Below, piece after piece: positions 24,701 through 36,700 of a stretch of 64,000 nt of DNA (position 1 is the stretch's first letter; the number at the start of each line of letters is the position of its first letter). A program made the translations under genes and the position numbers. The notes beneath the pieces are model-generated. The model searched no databases. It was not told the origin of the DNA and saw only the letters and a list, made by a program, of their open reading frames with translations. The DNA is from Meandrina meandrites (taxonomy: Eukaryota; Cnidaria; Anthozoa; Scleractinia; Meandrinidae), in NCBI GenBank assembly GCA_963693305.1, contig OY855915.1, positions 19,591,722 to 19,655,721 of the forward strand, read 5' to 3'.

Positions 24701-27700
24701 TTTTCTTCCTTGCATTAGCCGTCTTATAACAAAACGTATCAAGTCAATCTCGCGCTACTGACAGCACTCTTAGATCATAACTTCCAAACCAAAGCCTTAA
24801 CAGCAATTAGCAGATGGTAATGTACCTGCCACTTCTAACTGCATTTACTTTATATAAATATAAATTGTTGTTTTGTTGTTTCTTTTTGAGGATATAACAT
24901 GACGGCGTCTGACCGGCAAGGGACGAACAACTCAGTGTTGACATATCACAGAATTGTCGAAGCGTTCAAGTTTGCTTATGCTTACAGAGCTTTACTGGGG
25001 GACCAAGACTTCGCTAACGTTACCGAGGTAATGTGTGTACTTGAATAAAATGCGTTCTCGTCAGTACCTAGACGAATTGAAATACAGCAATATCAAACTG
25101 TTTTGTACATTTCTCTGCAAGAATCGGGCAATTTAAAAGGCGTTTACCGAAATCAGCACTGTTTCTTGACCTCAAAAAGTATTTTTTTAAGGCGAACCTG
25201 TTCGGACAATGAGGAAGGTTGATTACGTCACAATTTAGTCTCCCTATGGAGGTTTTGTGGTACTCTGGAATCTGAATCCAGATTGCGTATGTGACGTGAA
25301 TCGGTAAGAAACATGAGCGGAGAGTTGGAGGGCGACCACATGGGATGATTATTAGTACTGCAGTATTGGTACCTGAGCATTTCTATCCTACAATAAAGTG
25401 TTGTGGGGAAGGGGGGGGGGGGGGGGGGGAGGTGGGACTTACGGCGTTACTAAAGAGAGGGGAGTTGGGGGCGAGGTCACCAGGAAGTAAGCCCCCGGGG
25501 TAATTGAGACATCCCTCCCGGTATCGGGATGACAAATATAGAAAAAAAGGGAGTGGCGTTGGGGAGAGGTCCCCTGGAACTAAGCTCTGGGGTCATTGAG
25601 ACATCCCCCTGGATGAAAACTAACGCAGTTGTCACAATGTCATTTCGTAGATTGTTAAGAACATGACAAACGCCGATTTTGCCGAATCTATGCGTCAGAA
25701 GATTTGGGATAACCAGACATTCACAAATTACACGTATTACGGCGACTTCTATCAAGACTCCAGCCAGCAGGGAACTTCGCACTTGTCCGTTATCGCGGAA
25801 AATGGCGACGCTGTTTCTGCAACCACGACGATAAATTTGTAGTAAGTCAAGGGCTTTATTGAAAAATTTAGTTAGACAACATAGCTTTAGTAGTGGTGTC
25901 CGGTTTAACCTTGGTTACTGAGGTTAAAAACCCGGTGGGAAGGGTATTTCCCATAGAAGCTATATAGGTTTGCTCGCGGCACCAAAGGGTATGGTATTTG
26001 TGGTATGGTGTCCAAAAATAGGGTAAGTACGTGTGTGCTTTTTAGAACAAACCTGTTAAATCGTGAAATATGAAGCCGCTCTCAAATATTTACCTAATCA
26101 GAAACCATTCCTGGGTAGCAGCCATAACTTTAGAGCACAGAAAAAGGGAATGGAAAATCGCATATTTTAGTCAAGTGGGTTTGAAAAGCGGCTTGTAAAC
26201 CCCGGGCCGGCAGGGCTGCGTTTCTATTATTTTCACTCATATCTGTTCAGTTTTCTGCTTGCGTTGAAGAACAAACTCCTTAACTGAACTGCTGGCTGGT
26301 TTCCTATAAAGAAAACTAATAGAGAAAGCTTGTCTTTGGAGAAACCTGCGTGGTTTAATGGGACGTTATTTAATTGAACTCCAGTCTCTATAACGTTAAG
26401 CGACTTGGAGTACCGCTGCCCCATAGATGGGATGCAAATCTATGGCATCTCCCTGATAAAGAGAGGAGCTGCGAGAGTAGTTGTGCCTTGCTCAAGAACT
26501 CAACGCAATGACCCCGGCCAGGTTTTGGCGGGAAATGCGCACGCAGGCGTCGTTTGACCGCTGTGTGCCCAAGTCCTGTCGTCAGCATGCAGCATGCGAC
26601 AGTCGTAAGCGTCAATCATTCTATTTTAATCGGTCTCTACAATTTACCTCGCTCGATTAGGAGTACAGCGCACTCACCATTAGGCCACCACGTCTGCCAC
26701 TAACATACTTATTATAACTTTCTTTCAGCTTTGGCTCAAAATATCGATCGACTCGCACTGGCATAATCTACAACAACGAAATGGACGACTTTTCGACTCC
26801 CGGTGAAAAGAACGCGTTCGGTGTGGAACCATCCGAGTCAAACATGATTGAGCCCGGAAAACGGCCCCAGTCTTCCACCGCGCCATCGATATTTTTGGAC
26901 AAGGACGGAGTGGTTCGGTTGGTTGTCGGTGCTTCCGGTGGAACTAAAATAACGACCGCTATTTCCTTGGTAAGCAGTGGTGCGCTTTCGTGATTAATAT
27001 CAACGCCACTAAATACAAGCTTACAAGGGAATCCCGCTTAAAACCCAACCCGTAACTAAGACAGGTCGTTATACCGCCCACTACAGTTGCCTCGAACAGA
27101 AACTCAGTCAGTTAGCCAATAGTGTAGTAGCTGTCGTAAGCTCTTAATTCTACTGGTCCTCTAGTATAGCAGTTGCTATTGTTTGGGGGGCTATGGGCAT
27201 TGTTCCTGTTGTTTGCTCCATTGTTCTCTCGGAGGGTAGTGAACTATTCATGTAAGACTTTGCGAGAGCTGCTACCAGCTAAAAAAACACTTGGACTTGA
27301 AATATGAGAGGGAAAGGCAAAAAGCTTTGTTTTTTCGTGAGAAATCAACAATTTATCCATCTGGCGAATAATCCTCAAAGAGAACGCCGCCATACGCTCT
27401 CATGTATCAACCAGTACTTGCAAGATTATCTTGAAGTGTTTTGTGTTTGTTTTATCGTTCGCTTCCAGGTCACCATGAATTATCTCTGGTTCAACCGAAC
27501 TCTACCGCAAGCCGTTGTCGATCCCAGGCTCCATCATCAGTTACTTCCGATGTACATTCGCATCGACAAAGATTACCCCATGCCCCTTGCCATCCAAGAA
27601 GGGCTGCAGAAGCTTGGGCACGAGGTTAGGAACATCAGCGGTTACGCAGTGGTGCAGGCTGTGGCCAGAAACCAGGATGGAACACTGACTGGCAAATCCG

Positions 27701-30700
27701 ACCCCAGGAAGAGTGGCTGGGCCGCTGGATACTGATGATCAAGTTAATAACTTTGTGGCTTGACTGTAGACATACTATACTGAGATCATAGGCTTCTTAG
27801 TCCGCCCAATAAGCCTTTAGATGTTTACAAAGGCTGGGCTCTATAGATAAGTAACGTATGGCGCGTCGTAGTGTGATTCGTATCAATCTCTAAACTTGAC
27901 CAGCCTTGCTCCTTTTTATGCATATTTGATGTTTTCTTCCTTTTTACGTAAACTATGTTTTAGAGATTTTCTTCGAAATTTTGTAAATCGTCAGAAGATA
28001 CCACTTATTATATCCTGTCTCCTCTTTGAAATGAAACTCATCACGAGAAATAACTATTATGACTATAAAAAATAACTCTAAGACGTTTAGTTCGTTTAGG
28101 GATGTTTCGACGAGTGTGTACAGCCTTCAAGAATGAGACAAATTAGCGTTACTGGCAGACTTTGTTAGGATTTCGAGGAAACAGTCCGGGAAATAAGTGC
28201 CAGTTTTTGAAAATCTTAGTTGAAGCACTCGAAGGGTTACCGAATTATTTCGTCCAATAAAAAAATAGCGCGTGCGCTCACGAGTACTCCCGAAGCAATC
28301 GCGTGGGTAAATACGTCACGTTGCTTAGCAACTTCTGGGGCGAAGACCGCGGGCTCAGACCCGTCTCGGAGGCGGGATTTTGCCATCAGCGGGTACTTTT
28401 TCCTCGAGTGGAAATCACGAACGTCAGTTGGATTTGAAGCGACACTTGATCACACGAAACACCATCTTACGAAACATTAAACAATATTAGTTCGAAGTTT
28501 TCTCTTTCTTGGGATACAGTTTGTTCTTTACTGCATAAAGCTCGGAGCTTAAAAGGCTAGAGGTAGAGGTATAGACCGTTTTCACTCTCGTGACAAGCGG
28601 CCATATTGGTTTACTAAAACACAAGACTATTTTTGCATGAAAATAGAGTTTAATTCCCGGAGGAATGGCTTGGTACACCAATATGGCCGCCGTTTCTTTG
28701 TTTTGGAACACCAATATGGCTGCCGTGACGTCATACGAAAACGCTCTATAACCAGTTACAGCTGTGAGGGATTTGTCAAGCTTTGAAACACTTAGGCTGC
28801 ATAGCAAACGCTCATTAAATAAACTTGTCAATTGGTTTATGTGGAGTCTTTGAGTGGTTTTGACAATCTAAAACCCACTTTTGTTCGACGTACTGAGTGA
28901 AAATTTCAGTGCAGTAAATCTTTGCCCCTCATCTTTTCGGTGATTGTTTCGCCGTTCCTTGTAGTGTTACTGTATACGAATGGTTCCCAAAGACCATTTA
29001 TGGCCATCTTTTAGCAATCTATACTTGCAAGAAAAGGTTGTATTACAACTTACTTAAATTTTCATCGATACGTCATAATAAAAGAGAGTCCTCTCTCGGC
29101 CGTAGTTGCCACTGCTGTCCAAATAGACTGCAGTAGTCACAAAGACAAAACAAAAGCAACCCTCAAGGAGTATGGTACATTTATTCGGGACTATCTTCAT
29201 ACTTTTTTTCTAAACCATTTTAGTTAGTTAGTTTGTTTTTGTTGTTTAAACCAGACTCAGCGTCGCTAATTTCCCTTAGTAAAAAGCCGATGCCATTTCC
29301 AGCGCTCGATAACACCACTGGTAGCCAAGCCTTTTACAAGGGTCGATGCCATTTCTGCTGCTGTTTAGGGCCTCGACAAGCTCAAATCTTTTCTATGTTT
29401 TGATAAACTCAGCCGAATTATTAGATAAAATTAAGCCTAAGATAAGGCAATTATAAGGATATTTAAGGTCATCTATCACAAATGTGACAGTTTAAAAAGG
29501 CACGTTCTATTTTTAACGTGGTGGTTTGGCGAATCATCGTGCTGGTGATTTAAAATGTTTAAGTATTAAAATGTGTACAAAAAGAAGTCGGCGTCATTAT
29601 CAAAATCATATTCCTTAAACTGCAATTAAATCTTTACTTCAGTGACAGACAGGGAACGTTTTAGCACATGGAAAAATTCCAGACATTTTGAAAACATTCT
29701 GCTTCAATAATTCCACCCTTTTTCAAGTTCTGAAACGTTGTTCAGAAGATTGCCAAATGTTTCCAGATCTTTATATGCTACACGAACTTGATTTAACAAC
29801 GAAATCTCAGGTACATTGAAAACACATTACACCACGTATCGTTTCTTACCTGAATATTAAGATGTCATCACGTTGACCGCTGATCGGTTCGTCAGTGAAA
29901 AGTCTATGACAGATGGCGCACCGTGACGACTTGGGCGCGAGTCCAAGGTTGGTTTGATTTTTTAGATGGCTTAGCGAAGAGTGTAGATCACTCGCTAGCA
30001 ACTTGTTCGTGGTTTTTAAGAGGGTCTGAAACAAAGTAAGTTAAAACCACGCTTTAGAAAAAGAGTTTTACCCAACCGACAATACAGCAACAACAGATCT
30101 AACTAAGAAAATCCTATAAAAAGAAGCAAGTGTAGCATTCCGAGTGAGAGTAACCCAAAAAGTTCTGATAACTCCGTAACTGTATGAGCGGAAGTCATCT
30201 TCAGTTTAGAAAAGCCTTGTCAAACTCATTAGATTAACAATTCATCAAGTTAAAATAAACGAACCATAACCATGACGTCGGTTTGGAAATCTGATCGTAA
30301 TTAGCATAGTCTTTTATAATTGTATTTCGATTGAGAAGATATATCAAATCACTCGAGAGAGTGTTTCATCACATTTCCAAACACTTCTAACCCCGTCAAA
30401 AACACTACGCTGCGCATCGTATCATCAACTGTCTTCTCGGTGTTTGGAAATGTGATGAAACACTCTCTCTCATGTTAGATACATTACGTCATCAACAGTA
30501 ATGTTTACGATCACATGAAGACGAACTGCTAAAAATTCTAGCTTCAAACCAGCAAAATACAAGTGCACTCACTGATTCATAACTGTAAGTGTCTAACATT
30601 CCTAGAATAAGCTCCTTGATTTCACCGAATTTGCCAGTACTGTATGTTGGATCCTACATCAACAGAGAGGAAATACAAACAAATAAATAAATATAAACCA

Positions 30701-33700
30701 AATATATATAAAACTTAGCAATACTATACAAGCGTCAAGATTTTCGTGCTTCCGGTTGAAACATAATGCATCTTGGGATATGTTGGGACAAAAAGTGAGC
30801 ACCACTTAAACAAGAACTCAAGAATCAAACAAACAAACAGGGAATTTACTGAGGAAAATTACGGCTGGGTTTCCAGAAAACCAGAAAAATATGAAAAGCT
30901 GCAAGGATTTAGCGCCTAAAGGACATCTGAAGGCTAGAGGGATAGCAGGGTCAAACAAAACCATAAAAAGAACTGGAAAAACCGATGAATTGTCGGGAGA
31001 ACTCCAGAAGAGTGCGAGTATATTTATTTATGCTTATAGTTGACCACAACACAACCCGGTAATATCCTCAATGTTGATTAAATTCATTGCGATTTAATAT
31101 CTGACTTAACAGAAGAACAAAACGCTTTACATACAGACAACAAACGCAATAATTGCAGTCAAATCGTTTGCCGGTTTATATTTTAATCGATGAACTCACC
31201 ACAAACTGAAGCTCATACACTCGCAAGAACTCCATTTACAAAATTGGTTTTCAGCAAAATACTGCAACTGTTCGAATAAAAGAAAGCTGAACTGATTACG
31301 TTTATCTTTTTTATTATTTTATGTCAGTTACTTTTACCAAAAACTTTTAAGTTATATTCGAATTTCTCACTTGATCTCGCGCTGTTTTGGCACACATTTA
31401 ACTTATTACTAAGGAAATTAATTCGAGATCTAAATTCGTTTTGACCCTGGTATATGAAATATTCGGTTAAAAGACGCGATTATCAATTTACTAAAGTGAT
31501 AGCATCGACAGCTTGAGAAGCATTTATCTTTTCTGCGGAAATTGTTAATATTCTCACGAGCACATATTTTAATTAATCGGGAAACTCGTCAAAAACATAA
31601 CAGAGCCATTCGAAAATTCATTTGGAGCCTCACACACCGAAGTCCGAGGTAAAACGGCTAGCTCTTCATTCGTCAAACTGATGCTGTTCATCATTCAACG
31701 GGAACTACAGTATCTTGCTAGAAAACTTCTGGAAGCGATTGTCCGCGTGAGCAAATATCAGAAGTTCGCACTACAATCACAATGAATTTTTTTACAACAT
31801 GTTCAGGTCAACTTCCATAAAAAAATCTTCAAATGTCCTTTAGGCGCTAGATCCTTGCAGTTTTTGATATTTTTCTAGTTTTCTGGAAACCCAGCCGTAA
31901 TTTTCCTCAGTAAATTCCCTGTTTTGTTTGTTTGATTCTTGTCTTCATGTTGAAGTGGTGCTCACTTTTTGTCCCAACATATCCCAAGATGCATTATGTT
32001 CCAGCCGGAAGCGCGAAACTCTTGATGCTTGTATTATTAAAGATAGAGACCTTACGGATAGTAAGTAACTGTCCGTAAGGTCTCTAACTTTATTAATAGT
32101 ATTCCACTCTGCATGTATTTGCATCGAGCACTTCTACGATTGTGTGAAACCTTTTGCATTTTCCTTTGTTTAAAACTTGTAAAAAGTGGGCAGAGGGGCC
32201 CATTCAGCGCAACGGCTGGAAACCATACGAGGATTGCATCAAGGAGTGGGACTGGAAAATGTTTGGCTTCAGACCATGGCGTGGGGAACAAGTAACCAAT
32301 CCCCACCAAGAAATAGAATTATCATCTCAAATGCCGAAAATTACACAACAGGTGCCCGATTGAGATTATAGAATAAACGATAAAACGGCTGCCGAACAAA
32401 CCTGCATTATTTTCTGAAGAATAGCTGGTAATGAAATGTATCCCATCATGCTGTTCAGCACGTGTCTTGTTTGATCTTTGAAAGCTGCAACCATCAAAAA
32501 GCAATAACTATTTGTTGGTTATTTCTCCCGTTTCCGTTCTCCCATCAACGGGAAACAATAACCAAAAATTAAATTAGAAATGGTAAGCGCCATCTCTTTC
32601 GGTCGGTTTGCTGATTTTGTAAAATAAAATAAAAATTACCATTATTCGGTCATTCTAACCGGCCTATGTAGCCGGCAAATGGTGAAAACACCAGATACCA
32701 ATGCGCAGTCTCCTTCACGGAAACCGCATCAATCGAGTAACGCGCGTCACGTAAGCAACAAAAGTATGAGCTAAGCCATGGTCACAGTAGAAATTTCGTT
32801 ACCCGCGTGCTTATATTCAAACGTCTACAGAGAAAAATACTGTCCGTGAAATAATCTACGTGACTCCTGGGAGGAATTAGTTACCCAAGTCACACAATTG
32901 ATTATGGAGAAGAGGTGTTTTGTTTATCTCACCAAGAAAATATGCGCTTGTTGTATCTTTGCACTTCCGTTGAGGTGCCATGACAGTTTCGAGCAAGGGA
33001 AACCACAAAGCCTGGAAGAATGAACAAAATTAATGACCCTAAACTTAGCGCTAACAAAGTAGAACAAGTTGAACAATTCAGAAAGTAACTTTTTTAAACA
33101 TAATTTCATGTGCACTGAGACACTACTTTGTCTAATAGTACCTCTCTATCAGCTTCTTCGAGTCTCCCAGAGTTTCTTTGACACAATGGAATTATTACTC
33201 CTAACAGGACGGCCTCGACGTTTGCCGTTAGCTTTCTGATTTCTGGAAGATAAGTATCCACATTTAAACCCTGCATGTAATTGTACGGGAAATCAAATTG
33301 TTACGAGTGAAATTAAGGGCGTACACGGTTTACAACTTACGCGTATAGCCGTCGCATTTGCCTGTTGAAATTTTTTACTGTTTTCGAGCTAAAAGATATA
33401 AAAACTCCTAAAGGCAAATGCGACGGCTATACGTGTATGTTGCAAACAATACGCTTTAAAAATAATTTCACGTGCATTTTGCCAAAATTCTAATAATTTC
33501 CTGAACCACTGGGCAAGGCAAATTAAAATAAGTTGATCTTATTAATTTACATGAATTGCGTTAAAAAGAATGGAGCTATTGTCATAACAAGATTTCAACA
33601 TACCGTTTTCTGGTGGAGATTCGTGTTTCTCGAAAACATCACAAAGGGTTTTTACTTTAACCTTTAAGGTCTGGAATCGAAAATAACAGAAGATAAAATC

Positions 33701-36700
33701 AATTAACATAAGTGTAACAATTAAACACTCGTAGCCGTTGTTGAAATATTCCATGAAAATCAGGGCTCAAAATAATTTTTGCTCGGTCATGTCTCGTTTT
33801 TGACCGGTCAAAATATTGAGTATTTACTTTGATCGAAGCAATAGCCTATTCTGCCAAAAATTTCACCTCATAAGCTAAAACACTCGTTGTTAAAGAGTAT
33901 AAGGCTTAAGCTTAAATGTTTTGATCTTTAAAAGTGTAATTTTATTATGTTTGCTTTTTGAATTTCCATTTCTTCTTCGTTCTACTCTACATGCTCAGTA
34001 GCCGTAATGTTATGTTACTCTGCATAGTTTTACATTAGTTAACGACTTACGGGTGGAGGCGATCTTGGTTGTAAGCACTTTACTGGTCTTTACAACCGAG
34101 CACTAAATAGTAATAGGACATATGCCCATGCTACAAGTGAGATAACTGTGCCTTTGCTCGGCATGTAGGAAGAAAGGAAACGCCAACGGCTTTTACTGTG
34201 TCCAGTAAAAAGGATTTACGTCCTCGACTTTTAGATATCTTTCCTGTATCATGCGATACCAAAATCCCATTTCAAGCTAGAGGATTAACAAAATAACCGC
34301 TGAGAAAAGATTTCACATTCGTCCACAACGCTTAGAAACAGGCCTTTCAGTAAGGGTTTGCTGAAGTTTAACATGTCTTTTGTTGCTTTTTCAGGTCTGC
34401 TGGAAATCTACTAACAAACTATCTTTTACTTAACTAATTAGCGATAAACACGGTCAGGAAGTTGTCAAAACTTCAAAATACAATGTGCTTGGAACTGAAC
34501 TTAAAAAATTCAAAGCTTTTAATGATTTTATTATTTTCTCATGATCTTGGCGGTGAAAAACACGCTACGAACTCGTACTTTCTTTAGGTGCATATAGTTT
34601 TTTAAATCCACTAACGAGTGCTATTTTTCTCGGCGTACGCGTGTTAATAGCAGACGTTGATTGATGCGATGTTCATTGTTGTCTGTTTAGCGTATTTACA
34701 GACGTGGATGTTTCCTGCTTTCAGGGCGCTGCTTTATTTAAGCAATCCGCAGAGCGTGACCGTCTCATCTGTATTCTACAAATTTGTGACTGCAAGCTGC
34801 TATGATGTTTATGATTTTACTGTAAAATTTTAAGAAATACTGGGAATAAATTTTTTGGTGTTATTTATTTGAAAGCCGCGTACGTGACCGGTCAAAATGA
34901 CCTCCGAACCAAAATTTTGTCCGGACAAATCGTCATTTTGGCCGGACATTGTCCGTTGACCGGCCGTTATTTTGAGCCCTGAAAATATAAATCTTACCTC
35001 TAAAAGAAGTTGAAAAGCTCCGTGAATGTCTCCGGCTTTCTCTAGAAGATACGCTGTGGCATATGTGTTGTTGAATTGGCGAACAATCTTCAAAAAGAGA
35101 ACAAAGCAACAGAGAATGAGGTTCCTCGAGTTTCAGTCACGCAGCGACCACATCTGGTTTAGTGAAATCCACTGGGAAACCGTGTTAGTTATCACGGGGT
35201 TCGTTATACGGGTGGAGGTTCTTTAGGAGCGCTAAGAATATCGTTCGTTCTACCGGGAACTTCGTTATGAAAGGTTTCGTTATATCGGGGATTCCAATGA
35301 AGTTACAAGCTTGGTCCCAAATTCCGTTTTGTTCTGTTTAGTACTTTTTTGTTGAATTCTGTTGTTGCTTTGCTTTTTGTTTCCTTTTGCAGTAAAATCA
35401 CGATTTTTCGAACCTCCAAATGAACCCCATTAGGAATGAACCTCTCGGAGGGTGTTATCCGCCTCAGCCTTCGGCCTCGGCGGATAACACCTCCTCGATC
35501 TGCATAATTCTTCATATCATAATCAGCCTCATCCAGTAATTACTCAATGTTCACAAACGGTCCATACCGCAAGTGTTTCCTCCAGTCTGTAATTTTCCGT
35601 ATTTCTCAAGTAACTATGCACTTGGTCTGGCTGGTATTTACACATCAATTCAATGTATTTCTCGTGGACTTCAGCATCAGGCGTGTCCTCTGGGCGAGTA
35701 GCAGTGGATGATCTGAAATACAGAAGGAAACTTTTCAAACCTTGAAAATAAAAACGAGTGTTGCGTCTCGGCGCACCTCAAGAAAATATGACCTGCCCCC
35801 TTACTTAACAGCTGAACACGAATTATTAAGGTTTATACTGGCTCAATAGAACGGTTTTCAATTGTCGTTAAACCAAAACTAATCACAGGACAGATGATCT
35901 AATGAACCAATCAAAACTCGAAGCGAATACACGCAGCCGGCACGAAGCGCGGGAAAATTTGTGAGCGAGTCACGATTGGTTTTCGTTTTACTCCTGATTG
36001 GTCGAAAAAGTGGCGCGAGATTTTTAAACCAATCACTAAGCGTAGTAATGCAAACCCAAAGCAAATGCGGAGTACTTTTAACATACAAGTAAAAACCGCC
36101 CTAAACCACGCTGGCTGTTGGAACAACACCAATTGTAAGTTGGCAAGCCTTCTGATTAGCTGTATTCTCCGTGACAAGAAATTTCATTTTGGAAGTTTCA
36201 AAGGTACAAGTACTTTGGTATTCTAGCGTGCCCACTTACCCACCCCCTGTCAGTATGTGCGGTTTTCTGCGAAACCCAAATGACTTGTACATGTCCAACT
36301 CTCAAAGTTCAACAAGCTATTAAAGGAAGTCAAACAGGACTTACTTGTTATCGAACACGCCTTTCAAAAACTCGTACTGCACAGTTTCTTGGCCCTGGGA
36401 AGGAAATGATCAAGATCTTTAGAAAGAAACATGAGAAGCGCAAAAACTTCGCAACAAAAATGGATGATTCGGTAGACTGGGCAGTAACGGACGTTCTTAA
36501 AACCAGTGGACATTCTTGCCAAATTGCAAAACCATATGTGAATTACCGGGCAGAAAAAAAGAAACGAACTTTACCAATCATTTACCAATCAGTTTATCGT
36601 GGTACTCTCCACAACAATTTGTTTCCGGCAAACGTGGGTCTAAATTCAGCACAAACGAAGACATTTTACAACATGAAAAGTTCTTTCTAGCCTAGCCTAC

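Larger units (their letters stand above)
13639..29849 (-). other. 16.2-kb VPS8 intron hosting the GGT gene
   Basis: This intron interrupts the RING finger and is the largest in the window. From left to right it holds a nested inverted-repeat transposon complex (14151-16797), a palindromic MITE (16992-17146), the gamma-glutamyltransferase gene on the plus strand (18301-27735) and a MITE with CCATATTGG blocks (28571-28749). The rest of 28750-29849 shows nothing recognisable. Confidence 0.85.

Noticed and set aside
33243..33265. Extended 5' end of VPS8 exon 33142-33242 from an upstream AG
   Set aside because: The frame stays open there, but that acceptor puts the exon out of phase with 33604-33670. 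The CTTCCAG acceptor at 33242 keeps phase.
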